The notes under the pieces: model-generated | Told to the model about the DNA's origin: nothing | Seen by the model: only the letters and a program-made list of their open reading frames with translations | Database searches by the model: none | Assembly (NCBI GenBank): GCA_963556195.1 | Contig: OY744517.1 | Coordinates: forward strand, 80,328,714 to 80,392,713 | Length of the DNA: 64,000 bases | Reading direction: 5' to 3' | Origin: Sepiola atlantica | Lineage: Eukaryota; Mollusca; Cephalopoda; Sepiida; Sepiolidae | Translations under genes and position numbers: made by a program | In this document: one piece after another, positions 44,101 to 57,290 of the stretch | Layout of the letters: each line of letters opens with the position of its first letter | Position numbering within the stretch: position 1 is the first letter of the stretch

Positions 44101-47100
44101 GTCTGGTACAACTAAACAGATCATTAACCATCATATTATGCTAGACATTCTTTTTACTAAGCTAGTTTAGTGTGGTACAACTTACCAGCTAATTTACCAT
44201 CATATTATGCTAGACATTCTTTTTACTTAGCTAGTTTAGTTTGGTACAACTTACCAGCTCATTAACCATCATATTATGCTAGACATTCTTTTTACTTAGC
44301 TAGTTTAGTTTGGTACAACTTACCAGCTCATTAACCATCATATTATGCTAGACATTCTTTTTACTAAGCTAGTTTAGTTTGGTACAACCTACCAGCTAAT
44401 TAACCATCATATTATGCTAGACATTCTTTTTACTTAGCTAGTTTAGTCTGGTACAACTAAACAGATCATTAACCATCATATTATGCTAGACATTCTTTTT
44501 ACTAAGCTAGTTTAGTCTGGTACAACTAAACAGATCATTAACCATCATATTATGCTAGACATTCTTTTTACTAAGCTAGTTTAGTTTGGTACAACTTACC
44601 AGCTCATTAACCATCATATTATGCTAAACATTCTTTTAGCAGAGCTAGTTAAGTCTGGTACAACTTACCAGCTCATTAACCATCATATTATGCTAGACAT
44701 TCTTTTTACTTAGCTAGTTTAGTTTGGTACAACTTACCAGCTCATTAACCATCATATTATGCTAGACATTCTTTTAGCAGAGCTAGTTAAGTCTGGTACA
44801 ACTTACCAGCTCATTAACCATCATATTATGCTAGACATTCTTTTTACTTAGCTAGTTTAGTCTGGTACAACTTACCAGCTCATTAACCATCATATTATGC
44901 TAGACATTTTTTTTACTTAGCTAGTTTAGTCTGGTACAACTTACCAGCTCATTAACCATCATATTATGCTAGACATTCTTTTAGCAGAGCTAGTTTAGTC
45001 TGGTAATACTTACCAGATCATTAGCCATCATATTATGCTAGACATTTTTTTTACTTAACTAGTTTAGTCTGGTACAACTTACCAGCTCATTAACCATCAT
45101 ATTATGCTAGACATTCTTTTAGCAGAGCTAGTTAAGTCTGGTACAACTTACCAGCTTATTAACCATCATATTATGTTAGACATTCTTTTAGCAAAGCTAG
45201 TTTAGTCTGGTAATACTTACCAGATCATTAGCCATCATATTATGCTAGACATTCTTTTTACTTAGCTAGTTTAGTCTGGTACAACTTACCAGCTCATTAA
45301 CCATCATATTATGCTTGACATTCTTTTTACTAAGCTAGTTTAGTTTGGTACAACTTACCAGCTCATTAACCATCATATTATGCTAGACATTCTTTTAGCA
45401 GAGCTAGTTTAGTCTGGTAATACTTACCAGATCATTAGCCATCATATTATGCTAGACATTCTTTTTACTTAGCTAGTTTAGTCTGGTACAACTTACCAGC
45501 TCATTAACCATCATATTATGCTAGACATTCTTTTTACTTAGCTAGTTTAGTTTGGTACAACTTACCAGCTCATTAACCATCATATTATGCTAGACATTCT
45601 TTTAGCAGAGCTAGTTAAGTATGGTACAACTTACCAGCTCATTAACCATCATATTTTGCTAGACATTCTTTTTACTTAGCTAGTTTAGTCTGGTACAACT
45701 TACCAGCTCATTAACCATCATATTTTGCTAGACATTCTTTTTACTTAGCTAGTTTAGTCTGGTACAACTTACCAGCTGATTAACCATCATATTATGCTAG
45801 ACATTCTTTTTACTTAGCTAGTTTAGTCTGGTACAACTTACCAGCTCATTAACCATCATATTATGCTAGACATTCTTTTTACTTAGCTAGTTTAGTCTGG
45901 TACAACTAAACAGATCATTAACCATAATATTATGCTAGACATTCTTTTTACTTAGCTAATTTAGTTTGGTACAACTTACCAGCTCATTAACCATCATATT
46001 ATGCTAGACATTTTTTTTACTTAGCTAGTTTAGTTTGGTACAACTTACCAGCTCATTAACCATCATATTATGCTAGACATTCTTTTTACTTAGCTAGTTT
46101 AGTCTGGTACAACTAAACAGATCATTAACCATCATATTATGCTAGACATTCTTTTTACTAAGCTAGTTTAGTTTGGTACAACTTACCAGCTCATTAACCA
46201 TCATATTATGCTAAACATTCTTTTAGCAGAGCTAGTTAAGTCTGGTACAACTTACCAGCTCATTAACCATCATATTTTGCTAGACATTCTTTTTACTTAG
46301 CTAGTTTAGTCTGGTACAACTTACCAGCTCATTCACCATCATATTATGCTAGACATTCTTTTTACTTAGCTAGTTTAGTCTGGTACAACTTACCAGCTCA
46401 TTAACCATCATATTATGCTAGACATTCTTTTTACTTAGCTAGTTTAGTCTGGTACAACTTACCAGCTCATTAACCATCATATTATGCTAGACATTCTTTT
46501 TACTTAGCTAGTTTAGTTTGGTACAACTTACCAGCTCATTAACCATCATATTATGCTAGACATTCTTTTTACTTAGCTAATTTAGTTTGGTACAACTTAC
46601 CAGCTCATTAACCATCATATTATGCTAGACATTCTTTTAGCAGAGCTAGTTTAGTTTGGTACAACTTACCAGCTCATTAACCATCATATTATGCTAAACA
46701 TTCTTTTAGCAGAGCTAGTTAAGTCTGGTACAACTTACCAGCTCATTAACCATCATATTTTGCTAGACATTCTTTTTACTTAGCTAGTTTAGTCTGGTAC
46801 AACTTACCAGCTCATTCACCATCATATTATGCTAGACATTCTTTTTACTTAGCTAGTTTAGTCTGGTACAACTTACCAGCTCATTAACCATCATATTATG
46901 CTAGACATTCTTTTTACTTAGCTAGTTTAGTCTGGTACAACTTACCAGCTCATTAACCATCATATTATGCTAGACATTCTTTTTACTTAGCTAGTTAAGT
47001 CTGGTACAACTTACCAGCTCATTAATCATCATATTTTGCTAGACATTCTTTTTACTTAGCTAGTTTAGTCTGGTACAACTTACCAGCTCATTAACCATCA

Positions 47101-50100
47101 TATTATGCTAGACATTCTTTTTACTAAGCTATTTTAGTCTGGTACAACTTACCAGCTCATTAACCATCATATTATGCTAGACATTCTTTTTACTTAGCTA
47201 GTTTAGTTTGGTACAACTTACCAGCTCATTAACCATCATATTATGCTAGACATTCTTTTTACTAAGCTAGTTTAGTTTGGTACAACTTACCAGCTTATTA
47301 ACCATCATATTATGCTAGACATTCTTTTTACTTAGCTAGTTAAGTTTGGTACAACTTACCAGCTCATTAACCATCATATTATGCTAGACATTCTTTTTAC
47401 TTAGCTAGTTTAGTCTGGTACAACTAAACAGATCATTAACCATCATATTATGCTAGACATTCTTTTTACTAAGCTAGTTTAGTGTGGTACAACTTACCAG
47501 CTAATTTACCATCATATTATGCTAGACATTCTTTTTACTTAGCTAGTTTAGTTTGGTACAACTTACCAGCTCATTAACCATCATATTATGCTAGACATTC
47601 TTTTTACTTAGCTAGTTTAGTTTGGTACAACTTACCAGCTCATTAACCATCATATTATGCTAGACATTCTTTTTACTAAGCTAGTTTAGTTTGGTACCAC
47701 CTACCAGCTAATTAACCATCATATTATGCTTGACATTCTTTTTACTTAGCTAGTTTAGTCTGGTACAACTAAACAGATCATTAACCATCATATTATGCTA
47801 GACATTCTTTTTACTTAGCTAGTTTAGTTTGGTACAACTTACCAGCTAATTTACCATCATATTATGCTAGACATTCTTTTTACTTAGCTAGTTTAGTTTG
47901 GTACAACTTACCAGCTCATTAACCATCATATTATGCTAGACATTCTTTTTACTTAGCTAGTTTAGTCTGGTACAACTAAACAGATCATTAACCATCATAT
48001 TATGCTAGACATTCTTTTTACTAAGCTAGTTTAGTTTAGTACAACTTACCAGCTAATTTACCATCATATTATGCTAGACATTCTTTTTACTTAGCTAGTT
48101 TAGTTTGGTACAACTTACCAGCTCATTAACCATCATATTATGCTAGACATTCTTTTTACTTAGCTAGTTTAGTTTGGTACAACTTACCAGCTCATTAACC
48201 ATCATATTATGCTAGACATTCTATTTACTTAGCTAGTTTAGTTTGGTACAACTTACCAGCTCATTAACCATCATATTATGCTAGACATTCTTTTTACTTA
48301 GCTAGTTTAGTTTGGTACAACTTACCAGCTCATTAACCATCATATTATGCTAGACATTCTTTTTACTAAGCTAGTTCAGTTTGGTACAACTTACCAGCTA
48401 ATTTACCATCATATTATGCTAGACATTCTTTTTACTTAGCTAGTTTAGTTTGGTACAACTTACCAGCTCATTAACCATCATATTATGCTAGACATTCTTT
48501 TTACTTAGCTAGTTTAGTCTGGTACAACTAAACAGATCATTAACCATCATATTATGCTAGACATTCTTTTTACTAAGCTTGTTTAGTTTGGTACAACTTA
48601 CCAGCTCATTAACCATCATACTATGCTAGACATTCTTTTTACTTAGCTAGTTTAGTCTGGTACAACTAAACAGATCATTAACCATCATATTATGCTAGAC
48701 ATTCTTTTTACTAAGCTAGTTTAGTTTGGTACAACTTACCAGCTAATTTACCATCATATTATGCTAGACATTCTTTTTACTTAGCTAGTTTAGTTTGGTA
48801 CAACTTACCAGCTCATTAACCATCATATTATGCTAGACATTCTTTTTACTTAGCTAGTTTAGTCTGGTACAACTAAACAGATCATTAACCATCATATTAT
48901 GCTAGACATTCTATTTACTAAGCTAGTTTAGTTTGGTACAACTTACCAGCTAATTTACCATCATATTATGCTAGACATTCTTTTTACTTAGCTAGTTTAG
49001 TTTGGTACAACTTACCAGCTCATTAACCATCATATTATGCTAGACATTCTTTTTACTTAGCTAGTTTAGTCTGGTACAACTAAACAGATCATTAACCATC
49101 ATATTATGCTAGACATTCTTTTTACTAAGCTAGTTTAGTTTGGTACAACTTACCAGCTCATTAACCATCATATTATGCTAGACATTCTTTTTACTAAGCT
49201 AGTTTAGTTTGGTACAACCTACCAGCTAATTAACCATCATATTATGCTAGACATTCTTTTTACTTAGCTAGTTTAGTCTGGTACAACTAAACAGATCATT
49301 AACCATCATATTATGCTAGACATTCTTTTTACTAAGCTAGTTTAGTTTGGTACAACTTACCAGCTCATTAACCATCATATTTTGCTAGACATTCTTTTTA
49401 CTTAGCTAGTTTAGTCTGGTACAACTTACCAGCTCATTAACCATCATATTATGCTAGACATTCTTTTTACTTAGCTAGTTTAGTCTGGTACAACTTACCA
49501 GCTCATTAACCATCATATTATGCTAGACATTCTTTTTACTTAGCTAGTTTAGTCTGGTACAACTTAATAGCTCATTAACCATCATATTATGCTAGACATT
49601 TTTTTTACTTAGCTAGTTTAGTTTGGTACAACTTACCAGCTCATTAACCATCATATTATGCTAGACATTCTTTTAGCAGAGCTAGTTAAGTCTGGTACAA
49701 CTTACCAGCTCATTAATCATCATATTTTGCTAGACATTCTTTTTACTTAGCTAGTTTAGTCTGGTACAACTTACCAGCTCATTAACCATCATATTATGCT
49801 AGACATTCTTTTTACTTAGCTAGTTTAGTTTGGTACAACTTACCAGCTCATTAACCATCATATTATGCTAGACATTCTTTTTACTTAGCTAGTTTAGTTT
49901 GGTACAACTTACCAGCTCATTAACCATCATATTATGCTAGACATTCTTTTTACTTAGCTAGTTTAGTCTGGTACAACTAAACAGATCATTAACCATCATA
50001 TTATGCTAGACATTCTTTTTACTAAGCTAGTTTAGTTTAGTACAACTTACCAGCTAATTACCATCATATTATGCTAGACATTCTTTTTACTTAGCTAGTT

Positions 50101-52807
50101 TAGTTTGGTACAACTTACCAGCTAATTTACCATCATATTATGCTAGACATTCTTTTTACTTAGCTAGTTTAGTTTGGTACAACTTACCAGCTCATTAACC
50201 ATCATATTATGCTAGACATTCTTTTTACTTAGCTAGTTTAGTCTGGTACAACTAAACAGATCATTAACCATCATATTATGCTAGACATTCTTTTTACTAA
50301 GCTAGTTTAGTTTAGTACAACTTACCAGCTAATTTACCATCATATTATGCTAGACATTCTTTTTACTTAGCTAGTTTAGTTTGGTACAACTTACCAGCTC
50401 ATTAACCATCATATTATGCTAGACATTCTTTTTACTAAGCTAGTTTAGTTTGGTACAACTTACCAGCTAATTAACCATCATATTATGCTAGACATTCTTT
50501 TTACTTAGCTAGTTTAGTTTGGTACAACTTACCAGCTCATTAACCATCATATTATGCTTGACATTCTTTTTACTTAGCTAGTTTAGTCTGGTACAACTAA
50601 ACAGATCATTAACCATCATATTATGCTAGACATTCTTTTTACTTAGCTAGTTTAGTTTGGTACAACTTACCAGCTAATTTACCATCATATTATGCTAGAC
50701 ATTCTTTTTACTTAGCTAGTTTAGTTTGGTACAACTTACCAGCTCATTAACCATCATATTATGCTAGACATTCTTTTTACTTAGCTAGTTTAGTCTGGTA
50801 CAACTAAACAGATCATTAACCATCATATTATGCTAGACATTCTTTTTACTAAGCTAGTTTAGTTTAGTACAACTTACCAGCTAATTTACCATCATATTAT
50901 GCTAGACATTCTTTTTACTTAGCTAGTTTAGTTTGGTACAACTTACCAGCTCATTAACCATCATATTATGCTAGACATTCTTTTTACTTAGCTAGTTTAG
51001 TTTGGTACAACTTACCAGCTCATTAACCATCATATTATGCTAGACATTCTTTTTACTTAGCTAGTTTAGTTTGGTACAACTTACCAGCTCATTAACCATC
51101 ATATTATGCTAGACATTCTTTTTACTTAGCTAGTTTAGTTTGGTACAACTTACCAGCTCATTAACCATCATATTATGCTAGACATTCTTTTTACTAAGCT
51201 AGTTTAGTTTGGTACAACTTACCAGCTCATTAACCATCATATTATGCTAGACATTCTTTTTACTAAGCTAGTTTAGTTTGGTACCACCTACCAGCTAATT
51301 AACCATCATATTATGCTTGACATTCTTTTTACTTAGCTAGTTTAGTCTGGTACAACTAAACAGATCATTAACCATCATATTATGCTAGACATTCTTTTTA
51401 CTTAGCTAGTTTAGTTTGGTACAACTTACCAGCTAATTTACCATCATATTATGCTAGACATTCTTTTTACTTAGCTAGTTTAGTTTGGTACAACTTACCA
51501 GCTCATTAACCATCATATTATGCTAGACATTCTTTTTACTTAGCTAGTTTAGTTTGGTACAACTTACCAGCTCATTAACCATCATATTATGCTAGACATT
51601 CTATTTACTTAGCTAGTTTAGTTTGGTACAACTTACCAGCTCATTAACCATCATATTATGCTAGACATTCTTTTTACTTAGCTAGTTTAGTTTGGTACAA
51701 CTTACCAGCTCATTAACCATCATATTATGCTAGACATTCTTTTTACTAAGCTAGTTTAGTTTGGTACAACTTACCAGCTAATTTACCATCATATTATGCT
51801 AGACATTCTTTTTACTTAGCTAGTTTAGTTTGGTACAACTTACCAGCTCATTAACCATCATATTATGCTAGACATTCTTTTTACTTAGCTAGTTTAGTCT
51901 GGTACAACTAAACAGATCATTAACCATCATATTATGCTATACATTCTTTTTACTAAGCTAGTTTAGTTTGGTACAACTTACCAGCTAATTTACCATCATA
52001 TGCTAGACATTCTTTTTACTTAGCTAGTTTAGTTTGGTACAACTTACCAGCTCATTAACCATCATACTATGCTAGACATTCTTTTTACTTAGCTAGTTTA
52101 GTCTGGTACAACTAAACAGATCATTAACCATCATATTATGCTAGACATTCTTTTTACTAAGCTTGTTTAGTTTGGTACAACTTACCAGCTAATTTACCAT
52201 CATATTATGCTAGACATTCTTTTTACTTAGCTAGTTTAGTTTGGTACAACTTACCAGCTCATTAACCATCATATTATGCTAGACATTCTTTTTACTTAGC
52301 TAGTTTAGTCTGGTACAACTAGACAGATCATTAACCATCATATTATGCTAGACATTCTATTTACTAAGCTAGTTTAGTTTGGTACAACTTACCAGCTAAT
52401 TTACCATCATATTATGCTAGACATTCTTTTTACTTAGCTAGTTTAGTTTGGTACAACTTACCAGCTCATTAACCATCATATTATGCTAGACATTCTTTTT
52501 ACTTAGCTAGTTTAGTCTGGTACAACTAAACAGATCATTAACCATCATATTATGCTAGACATTCTTTTTACTAAGCTAGTTTAGTTTGGTACAACTTACC
52601 AGCTCATTAACCATCATATTATGCTAGACATTCTTTTTACTAAGCTAGTTTAGTCTGGTACAACTAAACAGCTCATTAACCATCATATTATGCTAGACAT
52701 TCTTTTTACTTAGCTAGTTTAGTCTGGTACAACTAAACAGCTCATTAACCATCATATTATGCTAGACATTCTTTTACTAAGCTATTTTAGTCTGGTACAA
52801 CTTACCA
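38176..52807 (+). repeat. 69-bp satellite array, ~212 monomers
   Basis: About 14.6 kb of head-to-tail 69-bp monomers: acttaccagctcattaacca, tcatattatgctagacattc, tttttacttagctagtttag, tctggtaca. G+C is about one third. Monomer subtypes differ at fixed sites: tttttactta, tttttactaa or cttttagcaga before gctag; ggtacaacttaccagctc, ggtaatacttaccagatc, ggtacaactaaacagatc or ggtacaacttaccagctaat. Rare variants repeat at exact multiples of 69: 966 (14), 1035 (15), 483 (7), 3312 (48) and 3864 (56) bp. Stops occur in all frames, so nothing is coded. Only tiny indels are seen (1 bp near 50057, 3 bp near 51998). Confidence 0.97.
41701..43770 (+). repeat. 1035-bp higher-order repeat, two copies
   Basis: Within the satellite, 15-monomer blocks starting at 41701 and 42736 share rare variants at a shift of exactly 1035 bp: catactatgc (41718/42753), aactgaacag (42247/43282) and ctcattcacc (42464/43499). 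A related block recurs 3864 bp downstream of the first. Confidence 0.9.
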
Positions 52808-53029
52808 CACATAAACAAATTCCAAGATTTCATGATTACATAATGCCAATCACTTGGAGAAAGGGCCTTTGTTTAGTTTAAAATCATAATTTGACTTGGT
52901 TTTATTTACCCTGCTTTTGTTCTTAAATGTTTTCTCTTGTAGTGTTTGTAAAAGTGCGGAATTTAGATTTGTTGATGAAATTAAGATTCCAACAATAATT
53001 TTGCAAAAATCACATGTTTATATACATGT
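52808..53029. other. Spacer, no gene
   Basis: Unique-looking sequence right after the last satellite monomer. Nothing recognised. Confidence 0.45.
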
Positions 53030-53320
53030 GTTGCAGGAAAATCCGACACTTGACAAAAAGAAAACGAAATAAGCAATAGGTCATTAGATACCAATTTTAC
53101 AAAAATTCTCCGAATTTCAATTGTTTCTTAAGACTACTTTCAGTTTGACGCATTTTCTAGATTCAAAATCTTGTAATTGATTCTGATTAAAATTGGAATA
53201 AGGATTCTAGAATAAGGTTTAATATCATTACATCTTCATAAAGGGAGATAGAAATGGTGCTAAACTGATCTGTTCGGAGAATTAATTTTACCCGTCCTGG
53301 GACAGGTATTTTTCTAGGGT
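53030..53320 (+). mobile_element. Dispersed repeat ending cccgtcctgggacaggt
   Basis: Second copy of the element at 34430-34855, diverged, in the same orientation. It lies about 220 nt right of the satellite. Confidence 0.6.
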
Positions 53321-54144
53321 TACATATATTTCAGTTAAGTACTAAGAAGTGTTCATTAGAGAGATGCTGAAAGACTCCCAGAATTGACATCTCAATCGAA
53401 TGTCATATCATCTTGATGGTTTGTATAAAAGGAGCGAACAATAGTCACATGACTGACTTCACACGTTCAGAGCTAGGCACGAGATATTTAAACTTGTATT
53501 AAGATAAGCAGCTAGAGTTGAAATCAAAGTATTTAGCTTTTGCTCAATATAAAAAAGAGATGTACAAATACCAAATAAATGAAAGGAATATGTAGAAGTG
53601 TTGAAATAGGAGTAAAAATATCTGCATGTCGAAAATGGTGTTGCCGTATGTGATTATTTGCTTCTTGTTGTCGATGTTGTGATCGTGATTGGTTGAAAAA
53701 GTTTGCTGTACGACATTGGTGTGAATAAAAAAAAAAACAACATTTTGTACGTTGCATGAAAGGCTTCTGTCTTGATTCTTTCTTGATGTGCTATTCATGA
53801 TGACTTCGTATTGATTTCATACTAGTGTTGAGTAATTTTATTAGTGCATTGCGTCTGCACCCGGTTTTGTACTAGTGAGAATTAAATTGTGTGAATAAAA
53901 AAATGAAATAAAAACAACAACAACAGCAACATTTAGTAGTCGACAAATGAAAGGTGTCATCTCCGTATGAGTTACAATGACCATTTAAGTGGTATGAACT
54001 GCCAGGGGAATCAGGATAATCAGGTACAGACCATGTGTTAGTGTTATAGGGTTTTGGCGGGAATTATGTAATAAGTACGAAACTATAGTTAGAATTATAG
54101 ACATTTTAGTATATTATTACTGATATTAAAGTTAATTCTATTAA
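53321..54144. other. Spacer, no gene
   Basis: Overlapping minus-strand frames at 53533-53798 show no domain. Nothing else recognised. Confidence 0.4.
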
Positions 54145-54372
54145 TTAGTTTTTTTTTTTGGTTTTTATATATAGGGCTTCTAATATATGGAGTTTTTGTT
54201 TGTTAGTACTATATTCTAAGATTTTGGTATTTTCTACTAGGAGTTTTCTGAATTCCGATCGGGGGCAGGAATGGTCGTTAGTTAAGTGTTGGGCTATGGC
54301 GCTAGTATCAGACAAATGCATCGTCAATCTTTTCGACAAAGTCGTGGTAGTCAAACCTATGGATATGTTTAT
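54145..54372 (-). pseudogene. Penelope-like element, GIY-YIG domain remnant
   Basis: The minus-strand frame reads IGLTTTTLSKRLTMHLSDTS, then AIAQHLTNDH, then VENTKILEYSTNKQKLHILE and ALYIK. This fits the second half of the GIY-YIG nuclease domain at the C terminus of Penelope-like retroelements (YIG.T...L..RL..H, then a W/ENTKIL block and an EALYI block). The tyrosine before IG is replaced and the reverse transcriptase is gone; a TA array lies upstream. The longer plus-strand frame over the same region is a shadow. Confidence 0.6.
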
Positions 54373-54489
54373 TGATATGTATATTGTATATTTATATTGT
54401 ATATATATTTATATATATTTATATTGTATATTTATGTATATTGAAAGGATCTACCAAAGGATATCCAGACATAAGTTGTCTCTTATATT

Positions 54490-54491
<2 letters not shown>

Positions 54492-54569
<78 letters not shown>
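54492..54569 (+). repeat. (TA)n microsatellite
   Basis: About 78 nt of TA repeat abutting the foldback element. Confidence 0.95.
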
Positions 54570-54573
<4 letters not shown>

Positions 54574-54796
54574 CTATTTTATGTATCCACATAAAATTTT
54601 ATAAGGAGATATAATTTTTTATGTATCAATTTTTAGTATTTACTTCAACAGTGCTCGATACGTAAGTAGAGCTAGGTAGTAAGCTATGAAAATATATTTA
54701 TGGCAATTAAGCTACACAGAGGCTGAAGATTCCCCCCGGGAATGAAACACGAGAGCCTCTGTGTAGCTTAATTGCCATAAATATATTTTCATAGTT

Positions 54797-54800
<4 letters not shown>
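54570..54800. mobile_element. Foldback element, inverted copy of 12428-12755
   Basis: Same element as at 12428 in opposite orientation: cgatacgtaagtagagctag, then arms 54679-54724 and 54754-54799 (gtaagctatgaaaatata against tatattttcatagtttac). The loop is shorter here and the arms have a few differences (aatgaaacacgagagcc for gatgaaacgcgggagcc). TA arrays lie on both sides. Confidence 0.85.

Positions 54801-54858
<58 letters not shown>
54801..54858 (+). repeat. (TA)n microsatellite
   Basis: About 57 nt of TA repeat right of the foldback element. Confidence 0.95.
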
Positions 54859-54861
<3 letters not shown>

Positions 54862-55241
54862 CAAGCATGAAGAGAATGAAACATTATCTAGGTGGATTTA
54901 GCTATTGAGAAATGATTTTGACTGTTATCAACTGTGAAAAACTCGACCCTGTCAGAAAACTGCTTTTGGTCCAAGTGGGCCAGTGGTAAGGGGGAAAATT
55001 AACTTCTTTTTGCTGATTCAGACGAAAGGGAAATCTGATCAACTTTAAAAGAGGTATATTTTGTATTGAGAACTTTAAGAAAGGGCAGAGGAACCAATAT
55101 CCTCTCTCTGACACTTTTGTTCTTATCTGACAAATTGATCTCGTCTACAAACTATTTCAAATTCACCCTCTCTTCCAGTGATCAAGTCATTTTTAAGGCA
55201 AAAAAATATCTACAGATAAATGTTTCATTTTTGTTTCATTT
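54859..55241. other. Spacer, no gene
   Basis: Frames on both strands without a recognisable domain. Confidence 0.4.
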
Positions 55242-55249
55242 ATCTAAAC

Positions 55250-55586
55250 CAGGGGTTCCCAACCTTACTTTGCCCGTGGACCCCTGAGAGCTATTTTATC
55301 ATATGTAGACTTCATATATGCATATATAAATTTTTTAATCAAATATTTAATATAATCAAATGTCAAATATTTAATATAATAAAATATCAAATATTTAAGC
55401 AAATATGTAGGTTAGTTAAAACTCACAATGAATTAATTCTTTATATTCACAACATAAATACAAATACAAATCTTGAACATTTCAATAAACGCACATACAT
55501 CTCCTAGTAAACAAAATATATAGAAACGTTTTTGTGGGCCTTTTAAAACTTATAGAGTCTATGTGGAACCCGATTGAGAATCCTTG
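55250..55586. mobile_element. hAT non-autonomous element (second)
   Basis: The left end caggggttcccaacctta and right end gattgagaatccttg form short inverted termini (CARGGnTTCYCAA). Flanks are atctaaac (55242-55249) and atctaaaa (55587-55594), an 8-bp duplication with one mismatch. 337 bp, no transposase. Its target octamer is nearly the same as that of the element at 9359-10206. Confidence 0.7.
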
Positions 55587-55594
55587 ATCTAAAA

Positions 55595-55906
55595 TTACGT
55601 TCTTTTTTGTAAAATATCTTTGACTATTAAAATTTTTTTTTTTTACTTTGTACTTTTCTAATAATTGTTAAAAAAAAAGTCTCTCTGCTTAATCTTACAA
55701 AAGTTACTACTTTATTTATCTTACTAGCCGACGTATTCGATGTATTATATATAAAAATAATTTTAAAGTATAATACCAGTGATGAATACAAAATAAACTA
55801 ACAAATTGTTAACATTAGAAAACTATGAAGGGAAAATATAAACAATTCTCACCACTCAAATAATGGGCTAATTTAGGATAAATTCTTTGTAATTTAATCT
55901 GTTTAC
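55595..55906. other. AT-rich spacer
   Basis: Nothing recognised. Confidence 0.4.
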
Positions 55907-56650
55907 TAATTATTTATTGAAATACATATATTTATGTATTATATTAAAAATAGCATGAGCAATATACAAATTAAGAATTAAAACCTCTAAAATAGTTCTA
56001 TTATTTATTTATAGTTCTATTTATTTATAGTGCTATTATTTATTCATTGAAATACATATATTTATGTATTATATTAAAAATAGCATGAACAATATACAAA
56101 TTAAGAATTAAAACCTCTAAAATAGTTCTATTATTTATTTATAGTTCTATTTATTTATAGTGCTATTATTTATTCATTGAAATACATATATTTATGTATT
56201 ATATTAAAAATAGCATGAGCAATATACAAATTAAGAATTAAAACCTCTAAAATAGTTCTATTATTTATTTATAGTTCTATTTATTTATAGTGCTATTATT
56301 TATTCATTGAAATACATATATTTATGTATTATATTAAAAATAGCATGAGCAATATACAAATTAAGAATTAAAACCTCTAAAATAGTTCTATTATTTATTT
56401 ATAGTTCTATTTATTTATAGTTCTATTATTTATTCATTGAAATACATATATTTATGTATCATATTAAAAATAGCATGAGCAATATACAAATTAAGAATTA
56501 AAACCTCTAAAATAGTTCTATTATTTATTTATTGTTCTATTTATTTATAGTGCTATTATTTATTCATTGAAATACATATATTTATGTATTATATTAAAAA
56601 TAGCATGAGCAATATACAAATTAAGAATAAAAACCTCTAAAATAGTTCCA
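55907..56650 (+). repeat. 130-bp tandem repeat, ~5.7 copies
   Basis: tattcattgaaatacatata recurs at 56041, 56171, 56301, 56431 and 56561 (exactly 130 bp each), with a partial copy from about 55911. Each unit also has attaaaaatagcatgagc and attaaaacctctaaaatag. Copies are nearly identical, so expansion is young. Confidence 0.95.
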
Positions 56651-57099
56651 TTTTTGTCTACAGTAATTTTTTAAATGCTGTAATTATGTCGCCATCTTAT
56701 TTTGTTCATTTCTAATGTTATTATTACATGTTTTTTTCTTAATTTGCAAATATCTTAGTTCCTATAAAGTTTACAGATATATTGTTTTTGTTTTTATTTT
56801 CAACAAAATCTTTCTACAAAGATGTGTAAGTAACAGATCTTTTTTGTTTAAATATTCTAGTTTGGTAATTTTACCTGGGCACATATATAAACAGATGAAT
56901 GCTCTTTATAGATATAGATTTGTGGAAATATTAAAAAAAAATACTTTTAAATTTCTACTAGAAATTATTTTTTAATTGTTAAAATTTTTGCAAATGTTTC
57001 ATATCTGTTTAATAAATTAATTTATAAAAGATCAGTGTGATAAAAAATTATATTTTCTTTGTTCTTTTCCAATTTTTAGGTAACATTTTCATCTTATAT
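56651..57099. other. AT-rich spacer, no gene
   Basis: The frame at 56715-56975 has no recognised domain. Confidence 0.4.
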
Positions 57100-57290
57100 A
57101 TAGAGTAGAGTGAGATCTTTCCCTGTGACATTGACGGGTATAGCTTTTTAACCAACAGGTACATATATAAATCAACTTCCTCCTCGGCCAATTATTAGTA
57201 CAAGTTTCCTTCAATTTAATCGATTTTCATATTAAATGCGATCAGACATTTTCTCTTTGCTTATTAATTTTAGCACAGGAGTAGAAGTGG
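57100..57290 (+). repeat. Dispersed repeat, shared with 33654-33775
   Basis: See the first copy; ttgacgggtatagctt is the best-conserved block. Confidence 0.55.

Noticed and set aside
38176..52807. CRISPR-like array
   Set aside because: Monomers are contiguous and fully related with no unique spacers; the context is eukaryotic.
38176..52807. Calling the satellite the centromere
   Set aside because: Higher-order structure alone is not enough; no chromatin or mapping information is available.
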